A stretch of 64,000 bases of DNA. Source: Micromonospora halotolerans. GTDB taxonomy: Bacteria > Actinomycetota > Actinomycetes > Mycobacteriales > Micromonosporaceae. A model generated the notes under the pieces. It saw only the letters and a program-made list of their open reading frames with translations. It was not told the origin of the DNA and did not search any database. Location of the stretch: positions 1,054,001 to 1,118,000 of the forward strand of contig NZ_CP134876.1 in assembly GCF_032108445.1 (NCBI RefSeq), read 5' to 3'. The position numbers were made by a program, and so were the translations under genes. Below are positions 27,208 to 36,997 of this stretch, piece by piece. Positions within the stretch are counted from its first letter, which is position 1. Each line of letters starts with the position of its first letter.

Positions 27208-29658
27208 TCAAGCCTGACGCATCTCACGCGATGAGTCAACTGATCCCACATTTTGGTTCACGGACGTGGGCGTGTCGGCTCCCGGAGCGCCCTCCACGGC
27301 CGGCGCGACCTGCGAAGATCCCTCATTCGAGGTACGCGGCGCGGGCACCTGGGCCGGCGGGTTCGACCGGAGCCGGGGCAGCAGCGGCGACGGCCCGATC
27401 CGGGGCGGCGGGGCCGGCGCGGCGGGCGGTGCCGAGGCGGGGCGGTTGCCGGGCGAGGTGGCCGCCTCCAGCATCGCCTCCAGGTGCTCGGCGGGCACGC
27501 CCCAGCCGAAGGCCGCGCCCTGCCCGAAGCGGCAGCCGGCGGCGACCACGGCAGCCAGCTCGGCAGGGGTGGTGACGCCCTCGGCGATCACCTCCAGGCC
27601 GAGCTGGTGGCCGAGGCGCATGACGATGTCGACCATCGGGGCGAACGCCGGACCGTCCCGGCCCACCGGCCGGACCGGCTCGTGCTCGGCGACCAGGCTG
27701 TGATCGATCTTGAGGATGTCGATCGGGAGCCGGCGCAGCTGCCCCAGCGAGGAGTAGCCCGCGCCGAAGTCGTCCAGCGCGATCCGCACCCCGGTCAGGC
27801 GCAACGCGGTGAGCCGCCGGATCAGCTCGTCCAGGTCGGTGGCGACGGCGTGCTCGGTGACCTCCAGCACCAGCCGCTGCGGCGGCACGTGGTGGGCGCG
27901 CAGCGCGTCGGCGACCTGGACCACGTACTCCGGAGCGTGCAGCTCCCGGGGCGAGACGTTCACCGACACCCAGACGTCGTGCCCGTCGGCCAGCCAGCGG
28001 GAGAGCTGGTAGCAGGCCTGGTGCAGCACCCACGCGCCGAGCTTCGAGATCATCCCGCACTCCTCGGCGAGCGGGATGAACTCGTCGGGCCGGACGTTGC
28101 CCAGCTCCGGGTGGTGCCAGCGGAGCAGCGCCTCGGCGCCGACCGGGCGGACCGAGGGCAGCGAGGCCACCGGCTGGAAGGCCAGCCTCAGCTCGTCGCG
28201 CTCGATGGCGCCGCGCAGCTCGTGCTCCAGCATGGTGCGCCGGCGCAGCAGCTGGTCGTAGGTGGCGTCGTAGCGCTCGATCCGGTTCTTGCCGCGCTGC
28301 TTGGCGTAGCGCAGCGCCAGGTCGGCGTTGCGCAGCAGCAGCTCGACGTCGGTCTCCCCGCAGGCGCCGGCCACCCCGATGCTGACCGAGAGGAAGACCG
28401 GCCCGTCCGCCTCCTCGTAGGGGCGGCCGAGCACCCCGAGCAGCCGCTCGGCGACCGGCCCGGGATCGGTCGCGCCGTGCATGAGCACCGCGAACTCGTC
28501 ACCGCCGAGCCGGGCCGCCAGGTCGCCCGGGCGCAGGTTGCCGCGCAGCCGCCGGCCCACCTCGGCCAGCACCGCGTCGCCGACGTCGTGGCCGCGCATG
28601 TCGTTGACGTTCTTGAAGCCGTCCAGATCGAGCCCGAGCAGCACGCACGGGACGCCGGCCTCGGCGCAGCGGTGCAGCGCCCGCAGCAGGCCGCGCCGGT
28701 TGGCCAGGCCGGTGAGCGGGTCGGTGTGCGCCAGCTCGCGGAAGTGCGCCTCCCGCTCGGCCAGCCGGCCGGCGTAGCCGCGGACGTCGTTGAGGGCCAG
28801 GTACTGCCGGGCCACCAGGGCGAAGCCCTCGACGCTGCCCGCCGCGATGCCGAACACGTCGAACCGGCCGCCCTGCACCAGGTGGTACATGGCGGAGGCG
28901 GCCATCGCGAACATCGGCACGAAGGCGTACTCGCCGTCGCGGCGGATCAGGTCGACGTCGACCTGCGGCAGGTCGACCCGGTGCGCGGCGAGGGCGGCGG
29001 CCAGCAGGCCGGCGGCGATCACCGCGGCCCCGGCGAACGCCAGGGCGGGGCCGGCCTGGCAGAGCCCGGCCGACAGGCCCAGGCCGCCGCAGGTCACCCC
29101 GGTCGCGCCGGCGCCGAGCAGGACCAGCCGGCCGCGCGGCGGGGCCGCCCGCAAGACCATGATCATGGTCAGCCCGGCGGTGAGCGCCGCGCTGACCGTG
29201 GCCAGCAGGATGGGCAGGCAGGCGACGGGGGTCGCGTCCCCGAGCAGCCGGGTCGGCGGGCTGAACAGCGCCCAGCCGACGAACCAGAGCGCGCCCGCCA
29301 TGATCACGCCGTCGAGCAGCAGCCGGGCGGTGGCCGCCCGGGCCGCGGCCGTGCCGGGCAGCCGGAGCAGGGCGACACCGAGGCCGAGGCCGGCGAGCGT
29401 GGTGCCGAGCGAGACGACCGTGGCCCAGCCGGTGCGCTGCCCCTGCCGGTGCGCCCAGTGGTCGCCGGCGGCCAGCGTGCCGGCGAGCCCGAGGAGCAGG
29501 CTGAGCAGGGCGACCCCGGCAGCGGCCGCGAGCAGCACGTGGGCCCCCCGGTGCGGGCCGCCCCGGCGGCGCGCCGACACGGCGAGCAGGGCGGCGGCGC
29601 CGGCCGCGGCGAGGCCGCTCAGCACCGCGACGATGACCATGCCCGGGGACGACTGCAC
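27208..29658 (-). CDS. membrane GGDEF-EAL protein (c-di-GMP cyclase/phosphodiesterase), intact motifs
   Basis: About 816 aa from GTG 29658 (ATG 29640 is equally possible; neither has a clear ribosome site). Seven or eight transmembrane helices fill the first about 290 residues. A GGDEF domain with the intact active loop [13 protein letters not shown] follows, then an EAL domain with [33 protein letters not shown] and VIAEGV, all needed residues present. The C-terminal 70 residues are Pro/Ser-rich and disordered. Either activity is possible, and the membrane sensor has no named ligand. Its last codons contain the putative ilvB promoter. Confidence 0.93.
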   Translation of the reverse strand: MQSSPGMVIVAVLSGLAAAGAAALLAVSARRRGGPHRGAHVLLAAAAGVALLSLLLGLAGTLAAGDHWAHRQGQRTGWATVVSLGTTLAGLGLGVALLRLPGTAAARAATARLLLDGVIMAGALWFVGWALFSPPTRLLGDATPVACLPILLATVSAALTAGLTMIMVLRAAPPRGRLVLLGAGATGVTCGGLGLSAGLCQAGPALAFAGAAVIAAGLLAAALAAHRVDLPQVDVDLIRRDGEYAFVPMFAMAASAMYHLVQGGRFDVFGIAAGSVEGFALVARQYLALNDVRGYAGRLAEREAHFRELAHTDPLTGLANRRGLLRALHRCAEAGVPCVLLGLDLDGFKNVNDMRGHDVGDAVLAEVGRRLRGNLRPGDLAARLGGDEFAVLMHGATDPGPVAERLLGVLGRPYEEADGPVFLSVSIGVAGACGETDVELLLRNADLALRYAKQRGKNRIERYDATYDQLLRRRTMLEHELRGAIERDELRLAFQPVASLPSVRPVGAEALLRWHHPELGNVRPDEFIPLAEECGMISKLGAWVLHQACYQLSRWLADGHDVWVSVNVSPRELHAPEYVVQVADALRAHHVPPQRLVLEVTEHAVATDLDELIRRLTALRLTGVRIALDDFGAGYSSLGQLRRLPIDILKIDHSLVAEHEPVRPVGRDGPAFAPMVDIVMRLGHQLGLEVIAEGVTTPAELAAVVAAGCRFGQGAAFGWGVPAEHLEAMLEAATSPGNRPASAPPAAPAPPPRIGPSPLLPRLRSNPPAQVPAPRTSNEGSSQVAPAVEGAPGADTPTSVNQNVGSVDSSREMRQA
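27211..27239 (-). promoter_or_regulatory. putative ilvBNC promoter inside the end of the GGDEF-EAL gene
   Basis: On the minus strand TTGACT (27239-27234) and CAGGCT (27216-27211) are separated by 17 bp, resembling the actinomycete housekeeping consensus TTGAC-17-TAGGRT. The whole element lies in the last ten codons of the upstream GGDEF-EAL gene. Predicted start is 6-8 bp beyond, at the leader ATG (27203). Confidence 0.6.
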
Positions 29659-29769
29659 GAGCTCAACTGTGCCGGATCCGCGCCCCCCGTGGGGAACCGG
29701 GTGTGCAACTGTTGGGACACGGCGCGTGTGCCCGGGGGCCGCCGCGGCGACGGTGTCAGACTGGTAGGC

Positions 29770-31617
29770 ATGCCTGAGCTGCGGTCGAGGACCTCCACCC
29801 ACGGTCGGACGATGGCCGGCGCCCGGGCCCTCTGGCGGGCCACCGGGATGACCGACGACGACTTCGGCAAGCCGATCGTCGCCATCGCCAACAGTTTCAC
29901 CCAGTTCGTCCCCGGCCACGTACACCTCAAGGACCTCGGCGGCCTGGTCGCCGACGCGGTGGCCGAGGCCGGCGGCGTGGGCCGGGAGTTCAACACCATC
30001 GCGGTCGACGACGGCATCGCCATGGGCCACGGCGGCATGCTCTACTCGCTGCCCAGCCGGGAGCTGATCGCCGACGCGGTGGAATACATGGTCAACGCGC
30101 ACTGCGCGGACGCCCTGGTCTGCATCTCCAACTGCGACAAGATCACCCCGGGCATGCTGCTGGCCGCGCTGCGGCTCAACATCCCGACCGTCTTCGTGTC
30201 CGGCGGCCCGATGGAGGCCGGCAAGACGGTGGCCATCGAGGGCGTCGTCCACTCCAAGATCGACCTGATCGACGCCATGATCGCCTCCTCGAACGAGGCG
30301 GTCACCGACGACCAGCTCGGCGAGATCGAGCGCTCCGCCTGCCCGACCTGCGGCTCCTGCTCCGGCATGTTCACCGCCAACTCGATGAACTGCCTCACCG
30401 AGGCCATCGGCCTGGCGCTGCCCGGCAACGGCTCGACGCTGGCCACCCACGCGGCCCGCCGGTCGCTCTTCGTCGAGGCCGGCCGCACCGCCGTGGAGAT
30501 CGCCAAGCGCTGGTACGACGCCGACGACGCCTCCGTGCTGCCCCGGTCGATCGCCAACCGGGCCGCCTTCGAGAACGCGGTCGCGCTCGACGTCGCCATG
30601 GGCGGCTCGACCAACACCGTGCTGCACCTGCTGGCCGCCGCCCGCGAGGCGGAGCTGGACTTCCGGGTGGCCGACATCGACGCCATCTCGCGGCGGGTGC
30701 CCTGCCTGGCCAAGGTCGCCCCGAACTCGCCGCAGTACCACATGGAGGACGTGCACCGGGCCGGCGGAATCCCGGCCATCCTCGGCGAACTGGACCGCGC
30801 CGGCCTGCTCCACCGCGACGTGCACGCCGTGCACTCCCCCACGCTGGAGAAGTGGCTCGCCGACTGGGACGTCCGGGGCGGCTCGGCCACCCCGGAGGCG
30901 GTGGAGCTGTTCCACGCCGCGCCGGGCGGGGTGCGCACCACCGAGCCGTTCTCCACGACCAACCGCTGGTCCTCGCTGGACACCGACGCGGCCGGCGGCT
31001 GCGTGCGGGACCGGGAGCACGCGTACAGCGCCGACGGCGGGCTGGCCATCCTGCACGGCAACCTGGCGCCGGACGGCTGCGTCGTGAAGACCGCCGGCGT
31101 GCCCGAGGAGTGCCTGACCTTCCGCGGGCCGGCCAAGGTCTACGAGTCGCAGGACGACGCGGTCACGGCGATCCTGGCCAAGGAGGTCGTCGCCGGGGAC
31201 GTGGTGGTGATCCGCTACGAGGGCCCGAAGGGCGGCCCCGGCATGCAGGAGATGCTCTACCCCACCTCGTTCCTCAAGGGTCGGGGCCTGGGCCGTTCCT
31301 GCGCGCTGCTCACCGACGGCCGGTTCTCCGGCGGCACCTCCGGCCTGTCCATCGGGCACGTCTCCCCGGAGGCGGCCTCGGGCGGGCTCATCGCGCTGGT
31401 CCGGGAGGGCGACGAGATCGTCATCGACATCCCGGCCCGGTCGATCCGGCTCGACGTGCCCGACGACGTGCTCCAGGCCCGCCGGGTGGCCGAGGAGAAG
31501 CGGGACCGCCCGTACACGCCCGCCGACCGGGTGCGGCCGGTGTCCGCGGCCCTGCGCGCGTACGCCTCGATGGCCACCTCGGCCAGCGACGGCGCGTACC
31601 GCCGGGTCCCCGAGTGA
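29770..31617 (+). CDS. ilvD: dihydroxy-acid dehydratase
   Basis: 615 aa from ATG 29770. Iron-sulphur dehydratase motifs: [14 protein letters not shown] and [18 protein letters not shown] supply cluster cysteines, with [14 protein letters not shown] near residue 80 and [10 protein letters not shown] near the end. It makes 2-oxoisovalerate and 2-oxo-3-methylvalerate for Val and Ile (and Leu). It is transcribed divergently from the GGDEF-EAL gene, apart from ilvBNC, and I found no leader peptide before it; the ATG may be close to the transcription start. Confidence 0.97.
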   Translation: MPELRSRTSTHGRTMAGARALWRATGMTDDDFGKPIVAIANSFTQFVPGHVHLKDLGGLVADAVAEAGGVGREFNTIAVDDGIAMGHGGMLYSLPSRELIADAVEYMVNAHCADALVCISNCDKITPGMLLAALRLNIPTVFVSGGPMEAGKTVAIEGVVHSKIDLIDAMIASSNEAVTDDQLGEIERSACPTCGSCSGMFTANSMNCLTEAIGLALPGNGSTLATHAARRSLFVEAGRTAVEIAKRWYDADDASVLPRSIANRAAFENAVALDVAMGGSTNTVLHLLAAAREAELDFRVADIDAISRRVPCLAKVAPNSPQYHMEDVHRAGGIPAILGELDRAGLLHRDVHAVHSPTLEKWLADWDVRGGSATPEAVELFHAAPGGVRTTEPFSTTNRWSSLDTDAAGGCVRDREHAYSADGGLAILHGNLAPDGCVVKTAGVPEECLTFRGPAKVYESQDDAVTAILAKEVVAGDVVVIRYEGPKGGPGMQEMLYPTSFLKGRGLGRSCALLTDGRFSGGTSGLSIGHVSPEAASGGLIALVREGDEIVIDIPARSIRLDVPDDVLQARRVAEEKRDRPYTPADRVRPVSAALRAYASMATSASDGAYRRVPE

Positions 31618-31620
31618 AAG

Positions 31621-31664
31621 GAGGGGTCCCCTGTTAACGCCTCCGGTATGGCAGGGGCCCCCTC
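31621..31664 (+). terminator. ilvD terminator formed by a near-duplicate element
   Basis: GAGGGGTCCCCTG (31621-31633) pairs with CAGGGGCCCCCTC (31652-31664), a 13-bp stem with one mismatch, followed by TTAACA and starting 3 bp after the ilvD stop. Each arm is itself palindromic and each is followed by TTAAC, so the element also reads as two direct copies of AGGGGYCCCC-TNTTAAC. Confidence 0.7.
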
Positions 31665-31695
31665 TTAACACCGCCCGACGGTAGGGTGCCGCGGC

Positions 31696-32418
31696 GTGGA
31701 GACGACCCTGAGCTACCCGCGACTGATCCGACCGGCCATCGACCGGGTGTACGTGGGTGCCCGTTGGGCGGCCCGACCCCGGATGGAGGAGTTCTACGCC
31801 GCGCGCGGCGTGGACCTCGGCTACGAGAACTCCTTCTTCTCCGGCGTGCTGGCCCGGCCGATGCCCGCCGAGGCGCTCGCCGACGGGCTGGCCTACACCG
31901 ACGGCGACATGGGTCGGGAACTGGCCCAGGGCGTGACCACGGTGGACGCCGAGGGCACCTGGCACCTCACCGACCTGGGCCGCGAGCTGGCGCTGTTCGC
32001 GCAGCGGGCCACCGCCCAGGCCGCCGAGGAGCTGTGGTCGGCCATGCCGGGAATGCTGCCCGGCCTGCGCATCGTGCCCCGGCTGGCCGACCTCGTGGGC
32101 CGCGTGCTCGCACACGGGCAGGCCACCGGCGGTCCGGCCTTCCGGGCCATGTCCCCGCCGTACGAGCCGGACGACGCCTCGCCGGCACTGCTGCTGGTCA
32201 CCCGGCTCGGGTCGCTGCGTCACCACCGCGCCGACGCGCACCGGGCGGCGTGGCGGGCCGCCGGGCTGACCGCCGCGGAGATCCGGGCGCTGCCCGAGGG
32301 GCCGGAGCGCGCCGCCATCGAGGCGGAGACCGACCGCCGCGACGAGCCCGCGTACGTGGTGCTCAGCGACGCCGAGCGCTGGGAACTGCTGGCCGGCCTG
32401 GCGGCCCTCCCGGGCTAG
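31696..32418 (+). CDS. unrecognised cytoplasmic protein (possible winged-helix)
   Basis: 240 aa from GTG 31696. Largely helical, with WHLTDLGRELALFAQRA resembling the wing/recognition end of a winged helix and AAWRAAGLTAAEIRAL a second helical pair. The first 50 residues (YVGARWAARPRMEEFYAARG) show no known motif. It loosely recalls SCO6745-type actinobacterial proteins, but I am not sure. Its TAG overlaps the TAG of sulP on the other strand within CTAG at 32415-32418. Confidence 0.65.
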   Translation: METTLSYPRLIRPAIDRVYVGARWAARPRMEEFYAARGVDLGYENSFFSGVLARPMPAEALADGLAYTDGDMGRELAQGVTTVDAEGTWHLTDLGRELALFAQRATAQAAEELWSAMPGMLPGLRIVPRLADLVGRVLAHGQATGGPAFRAMSPPYEPDDASPALLLVTRLGSLRHHRADAHRAAWRAAGLTAAEIRALPEGPERAAIEAETDRRDEPAYVVLSDAERWELLAGLAALPG

Positions 32419-34145
32419 GCGCCCAGCGCGACGGTGCGGGCGTGGCGGATGGCGGCCGGGGTGTCCGGGAAGATCAACCCCTCCCGGCGCAGCTCCTCCG
32501 CCACGCCCAGAGCGCTGAGCACCTGGTCGTGACCGGGCGTGATGCCGGAGAGCAGCACGGCGATCCCCCGCGCGCGCAGCCGGTCGACGGCGTCGCCGAG
32601 CACCTGCGCGCCGGTGGCGTCGACGGTGGACACCCGGGACATCCGGAGGATGACCACCCGCACGTCGGCCACCTCGGCCAGCTCCAGCAGGAAGGTGTGC
32701 GCGGCCGCGAAGAAGAGCGGCCCGTCCAGCCGGTACGCAACGATGTGCTCGGCCAGCAGCGCGCGCTCCTCGGCGCTGTGCTCGCCGGGGTCGAGGGGCA
32801 CCTGTTCCAGCCGGGCGCTGCGGGCCACCGCGCGCAGCGCGAGCACGACGGCCACGGCCAGCCCGACCGCCACCGCGGTGACCAGGTCCCACAGCACGGT
32901 GACCGCGAAGGTGAGCACGAGCACCACGGCGTCGGCCCGGGTGGCCCGGAGCAGCGCCCGCAGCGACCCGGCCTCCACCATCCGTACGGTGGTGGCGAGC
33001 AGCACCCCGGCCAGCGCGGCGAGCGGGATGCGGCCGACGAGCGGCGCGGCGGCCAGCACGATGGCGGCGAGGGCGACGGCGTGGGTGAGCGCGGCGAGCT
33101 TCGAGGAGGCGCCGGCCCGCACGTTCACGGCGGTGCGGGCGATGGCGGCGGTCGCCGGGATGCCGCCGAAGACGGGGGCGGCCAGGTTGGCCAGGCCCTG
33201 ACCGAACAGTTCCCGGTCCGGGTCGTGCCGTTCACCGACGGTCATCCCGTCCGCCACGGTCGCCGAGAGCAGGCTCTCCAGGGCGGCGAGCGCGGCCACC
33301 GCGAGCGCGCTGGGTAGCAGCACGCCGAGCGCGCCGGGGTCGAGGAACTCCAGCGAGGGGGCGGGCAGCCCCTGCGGCAGGGCCCCGATGCGGACCAGGT
33401 CGACCGGGGCCAGTTCGGCGAGGAGCGTGGCGGCGGCCACCCCGAGCAGCGAGAACGGGACGCCGGGTCGCCATCGGGCGCCGAGCAGCATCAGCGCGGC
33501 GACCCCGAGCGCCACGGCGACGGCCGCCGGGCGCGGGTGGGCGACGAATCGGGCGACCGCGTCGGCGGCCACGGCCCAGACCTTCTCGCCGTGGGCGTCG
33601 GTGACGCCGAGCGCCGCCGGCACCTGTTGCAGGGCGATGACCACGGCGATGCCGGCGGTGAAGCCCTCGATCACCGGGGTCGGCAGGTAGCGGGCGTAGC
33701 GGCCGAGGCGGGCCAGGGCGAGGGCGAGCAGGATGAGTCCGGCCAGCGCGCCGACCATCAGCACGCCCCGGGCGCCGAAGCGCTGCACCACCGGCACGAG
33801 CACCACGGTCATCGCGCCGGTGGGGCCGGAGACCTGCAGGTTGGAGCCGCCGAAGATCGCGGCGACGGCCCCGGCGACCACGGCCGTGACCAGCCCGGCC
33901 TGCGCGCCGAGCCCGGACGTGACGCCGAAGGCGAGTGCCAGGGGCAGCGCCACCACGGCCACGGTGAGCCCCGCGAGCAGGTCGCGGCGGGGCGATCGGC
34001 GGACCGCCGCCAGGTCGGACCGGCCCGGCAGCAGCCCGGACAGCCGGGTCCGGAGCAGCCGACCGACCCGCCGCGGCCCACCGCCGGGGGCGTTCGGCCG
34101 GGGCGGGCCGCCGGCGGCGGTGGAGGTCGGGGCCGCCGCGTTCAC
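32415..34145 (-). CDS. SulP-family anion transporter with STAS domain
   Basis: 576 aa from GTG 34145, overlapping the arsR stop as GTGA. Ten or more transmembrane helices, starting with RRDLLAGLTVAVVALPLALAF; the SulP motif SGPTGAMTVV and NLAAPVFGGIPATAAIARTAVN are clear. A cytoplasmic STAS domain occupies the last about 130 residues (VVILRMSRVSTVDATGAQVL). Substrates in this family are sulphate, bicarbonate or dicarboxylates and cannot be told here. No carbonic anhydrase or rhodanese is fused or adjacent. Confidence 0.93.
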   Translation of the reverse strand: MNAAAPTSTAAGGPPRPNAPGGGPRRVGRLLRTRLSGLLPGRSDLAAVRRSPRRDLLAGLTVAVVALPLALAFGVTSGLGAQAGLVTAVVAGAVAAIFGGSNLQVSGPTGAMTVVLVPVVQRFGARGVLMVGALAGLILLALALARLGRYARYLPTPVIEGFTAGIAVVIALQQVPAALGVTDAHGEKVWAVAADAVARFVAHPRPAAVAVALGVAALMLLGARWRPGVPFSLLGVAAATLLAELAPVDLVRIGALPQGLPAPSLEFLDPGALGVLLPSALAVAALAALESLLSATVADGMTVGERHDPDRELFGQGLANLAAPVFGGIPATAAIARTAVNVRAGASSKLAALTHAVALAAIVLAAAPLVGRIPLAALAGVLLATTVRMVEAGSLRALLRATRADAVVLVLTFAVTVLWDLVTAVAVGLAVAVVLALRAVARSARLEQVPLDPGEHSAEERALLAEHIVAYRLDGPLFFAAAHTFLLELAEVADVRVVILRMSRVSTVDATGAQVLGDAVDRLRARGIAVLLSGITPGHDQVLSALGVAEELRREGLIFPDTPAAIRHARTVALGA

Positions 34146-34480
34146 CGCTCCCCGTCCCCGGCGCGCAGCTCGTCGAGGAGGGCGTCCCGGTCGGTGAGGA
34201 CCGCGCCGAGGATCCGCCGGCCGGCGGCGAGCAGGTCGGCCACGTCGGGGGTGCTGAGCGAGTACACGACCAGCGGACCGTCCCGGTGCGAGGTGACCAT
34301 GCCGGCCCGCCGCAGCACGGCGAGCTGCTGGGAGAGGTTGGACGGCTCGACGTCGATGGCGGCGAGCAGGTCGCGGACCGGCTTCGACCCGTCCTGGAGC
34401 AGTTCGAGCACCCGGATCCGGACCGGATGCCCGAGGGTGCGGAACAACTCGGCCTTGGCCTGGTACAGCGGCACGGACAT
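34142..34480 (-). CDS. ArsR-family transcriptional repressor
   Basis: 112 aa. Winged helix: FRTLGHPVRIRVLELL, recognition helix PSNLSQQLAVLRRAGMV, wing SHRDGPLVVYSL. It contains no cysteine at all, so it cannot be a thiolate metal sensor or a BigR/SqrR-type persulphide sensor. It is coupled to sulP by a GTGA overlap and preceded by a perfect inverted repeat, most simply its own operator. Confidence 0.92.
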   Translation of the reverse strand: MSVPLYQAKAELFRTLGHPVRIRVLELLQDGSKPVRDLLAAIDVEPSNLSQQLAVLRRAGMVTSHRDGPLVVYSLSTPDVADLLAAGRRILGAVLTDRDALLDELRAGDGER

Positions 34481-34502
34481 GACGACCCCTCCCCGGTGAC
34501 TC

Positions 34503-34532
34503 TGAAGACTTTACCACTTGCAAAAGTCTTCA
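34503..34532 (-). promoter_or_regulatory. inverted-repeat operator of arsR-sulP
   Basis: TGAAGACTTT (34503-34512) and AAAGTCTTCA (34523-34532) form a perfect 10-bp inverted repeat with a 10-bp spacer, 23-52 bp upstream of the arsR ATG. It is locally AT-rich and probably overlaps the promoter. Spacing and symmetry suit an ArsR dimer. Confidence 0.8.
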
Positions 34533-34549
34533 ATTCGGGGCCGGATCCG

Positions 34550-36997
34550 CTACCCGACCAGGTCGTTGACGCAGCGCAGGACCGGACGGGCGGTGAGGGC
34601 CGCCGGGTCGAGCCGCTCCGCCGCGGTGACCGTGAAGGTGGTCGACTCCCCCGGCAGCAGGGTGACCAGGGCCTGGTCGACCTGCCCCGACGGGTGCAGC
34701 CGGTCCGGGTAGAGGATCAGGTCGCGCAGCACCGTCCGCGCGGTCACCCGGACGCGCTGGGCGTCGCCTGCCGGCTCGACCGTCGCGTCCAGCTCGGCGG
34801 CGGGCCACTCGACCTCCCGGTCGGTGGCGAAGAACCACAGCGCCCGCTCGGCGGTCTCCCCCGCCTCCGCGACCAGCAGCTCCCGCCGGGCCTCGTCCGG
34901 CCGTGCCAGCTCCGCGGGCAGCGCCAGCACCACCGAGGAGTACGCGGGGACGTCGAGGTCCACCGCGGTCTTCGCCCTCGGCTCCCCGGTGAGGGTGAGC
35001 CGGGTGACCGTGGCCGGCGCGTGCCACGCCTCGCCGGTCTCGTTCACCGCCACCAGCGCGAGCCCGCCGTCGCGCGGCTGCACGGTGAGCAGCCGGGCGG
35101 CGTAGGCGCGGCGGAGCGCGTACCAGAGGGGTTTGCGCCGGCCGTCGCCGTCGACGGCCGACCAGGAGGTGACCGGCCAGCAGTCGTTGAGCTGCCACAC
35201 GATGGCGCCCATGCAGACGGGCCGGTGCGAGCGGAAGTGCTCGACGCCGAGCTGGATGGCCCGGGCCTGGTTGAGCTGGGTGAGGTAGTGCCAGTCGTCG
35301 AAGTCGGCGGGCGTCGGCAGGTGGGCGTCGAGGCCGCGCCGGAGTTTCCGGTCCCCGTCGGCGGCCTTCTGGTGGTGCGCCATCCCGGGCGAGTCGGGGG
35401 CGAGCGGCTCGTCGGAGAGGGCCCGGCGCAGCGTCGCGTACGCCGGGGGCGCCTGGTAGCCGAACTCGGCGACGAAGCGGGGCACGTACTCCCGGTACTT
35501 CGTGTAGTCGTCGGTGTTCCACACGTCCCAGATGTGCGTGGTGCCGTGCGCCGGGTCGTTGGGGTGCACGTCCTCGCTGCCCGACCAGGGGCTGCCCGGC
35601 CAGTAGGGCCGGGTCGGGTCCAGCTCGGCGACGACGGTGGGCAGCAGGTCCAGGTAGTAGCCGCGCCCCCAGGTGCGACCGGCCAGGGGCTCCTGCCAGT
35701 CCCAGTCGTACCAGCCCCAGATGTTCTCGTTGTTGCCGGTCCAGAGCACCAGCGACGGATGGCTCGCCAGCCGGGTGACCTGCTCCCGCGCCTCCGCCTC
35801 GACCTCGGTGCGGAACGGCTCCTCCTCCGGGTAGGCAGCGCACGCGAAGAGGAAGTCCTGCTGCACCAGCAGGCCCCGCTCGTCGGCCAGCTCGTAGAAG
35901 TCCTCCGACTCGTAGCGGCCGCCGCCCCAGACCCGCAGCAGGTTGACGTTCGCGCCGACCGCCTGCCCGAAGCGCTCGGCGAGGCGGGCCCGGGTGACCC
36001 GGTTGGGGAAGGCGTCGTCGGGGATCCAGTTGACCCCCTTCACGAAGACCGGCACCCCGTTGACGTGCAGGGTGAACGCGGAGCCGTGCGCGTCGGGGGC
36101 GGTGTCCAGGCGTACCGAGCGGAAGCCGATCCGGCGGGACCAGGCGTCCAGCGGCCGGCCGTCGGCGGCGCGGAGGGTCACGTCGAGGTCGTGGAGGGGC
36201 TGGTCGCCGTACCCGACGGGCCACCAGAGCGCCGGGTCGCGGACGGTGAGGGTCGCGACGGCGCGGTGCTCCCCCGGCGGGACGGTGACCTCGACGGCGG
36301 CGCCCGCCACGGTGGCGTGGACGGTGAGCGGGTCGTCCTGCGTCCGCTCGACCTCGACGTGCAGCTCCACCCGGCCGGTGTTCCCATCGACCGTGACCAG
36401 CGGCCGGACGGTCGCCAGCCGGGCGACCGACCAGGCGTGCAACCCGATCTCCTGCCAGATGCCGGCGGTGACCAGGGTCGGCCCCCAGTCCCAGCCGAAG
36501 TTGCAGGCGGTCTTGCGGATGAAGTGGAACGGCTCCGGGTACGCGTTGGGCCGGTCGCCGAGCCGGTCCCGGTGCGCCTCGGCGTAGCGGTACGGCGAGT
36601 CGAAGCGCACGGTGAGGGTGTTGGCGCCCGGCCGGAGCAGTGGGCCGACCGGGAACCGGTGGCCCCGGTGCTGGTTCTCGGTGCGGCCGACCTCGGTGCC
36701 GTTGACGGTGATCGTGGCGACCGTGTCCAGGCCGGCGCAGACCAGGTCGACCCGCTCGTCGTCGCCGGGCCGCCAGTCGACGGTGGTCTCGTAGACCCAG
36801 TCGGTGCGGCCGATCCAGCCGAGGCGGTTCTCGTTGTCGTCGAGGTACGGGTCGGGGATGAGGCCGGCCGCCAGCAGGTCGGTGTGCACCTCTCCGGGGA
36901 CGGTCGCCGGCACCACCTGCCCGGCGACCTCCGGCGGCACCTGCGGGCCGGGCACCGCCCGCAGCAGCCAACCCTCGTGCAGCGTCTGACGGCTCAC
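34550..36997 (-). CDS. GH2 beta-mannosidase
   Basis: 815 aa from GTG 36997, overlapping the permease stop as GTGA. The GH2 layout is jelly-roll, Ig-like domain, TIM barrel and C-terminal beta domains. Acid/base Glu424 lies in WTGNNENIWG and the nucleophile is Glu511 in VAEFGYQ; both motifs are beta-mannosidase-like rather than beta-galactosidase-like. No signal peptide, so it works in the cytoplasm on imported oligosaccharides, releasing mannose from non-reducing ends. Last gene of the sugar ABC operon. Confidence 0.92.
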   Translation of the reverse strand: MSRQTLHEGWLLRAVPGPQVPPEVAGQVVPATVPGEVHTDLLAAGLIPDPYLDDNENRLGWIGRTDWVYETTVDWRPGDDERVDLVCAGLDTVATITVNGTEVGRTENQHRGHRFPVGPLLRPGANTLTVRFDSPYRYAEAHRDRLGDRPNAYPEPFHFIRKTACNFGWDWGPTLVTAGIWQEIGLHAWSVARLATVRPLVTVDGNTGRVELHVEVERTQDDPLTVHATVAGAAVEVTVPPGEHRAVATLTVRDPALWWPVGYGDQPLHDLDVTLRAADGRPLDAWSRRIGFRSVRLDTAPDAHGSAFTLHVNGVPVFVKGVNWIPDDAFPNRVTRARLAERFGQAVGANVNLLRVWGGGRYESEDFYELADERGLLVQQDFLFACAAYPEEEPFRTEVEAEAREQVTRLASHPSLVLWTGNNENIWGWYDWDWQEPLAGRTWGRGYYLDLLPTVVAELDPTRPYWPGSPWSGSEDVHPNDPAHGTTHIWDVWNTDDYTKYREYVPRFVAEFGYQAPPAYATLRRALSDEPLAPDSPGMAHHQKAADGDRKLRRGLDAHLPTPADFDDWHYLTQLNQARAIQLGVEHFRSHRPVCMGAIVWQLNDCWPVTSWSAVDGDGRRKPLWYALRRAYAARLLTVQPRDGGLALVAVNETGEAWHAPATVTRLTLTGEPRAKTAVDLDVPAYSSVVLALPAELARPDEARRELLVAEAGETAERALWFFATDREVEWPAAELDATVEPAGDAQRVRVTARTVLRDLILYPDRLHPSGQVDQALVTLLPGESTTFTVTAAERLDPAALTARPVLRCVNDLVG

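Noticed and set aside
29659..29769. Leader-peptide attenuator before ilvD
   Set aside because: No short frame with clustered Val, Leu or Ile codons and no U-tract terminator between the divergent starts.
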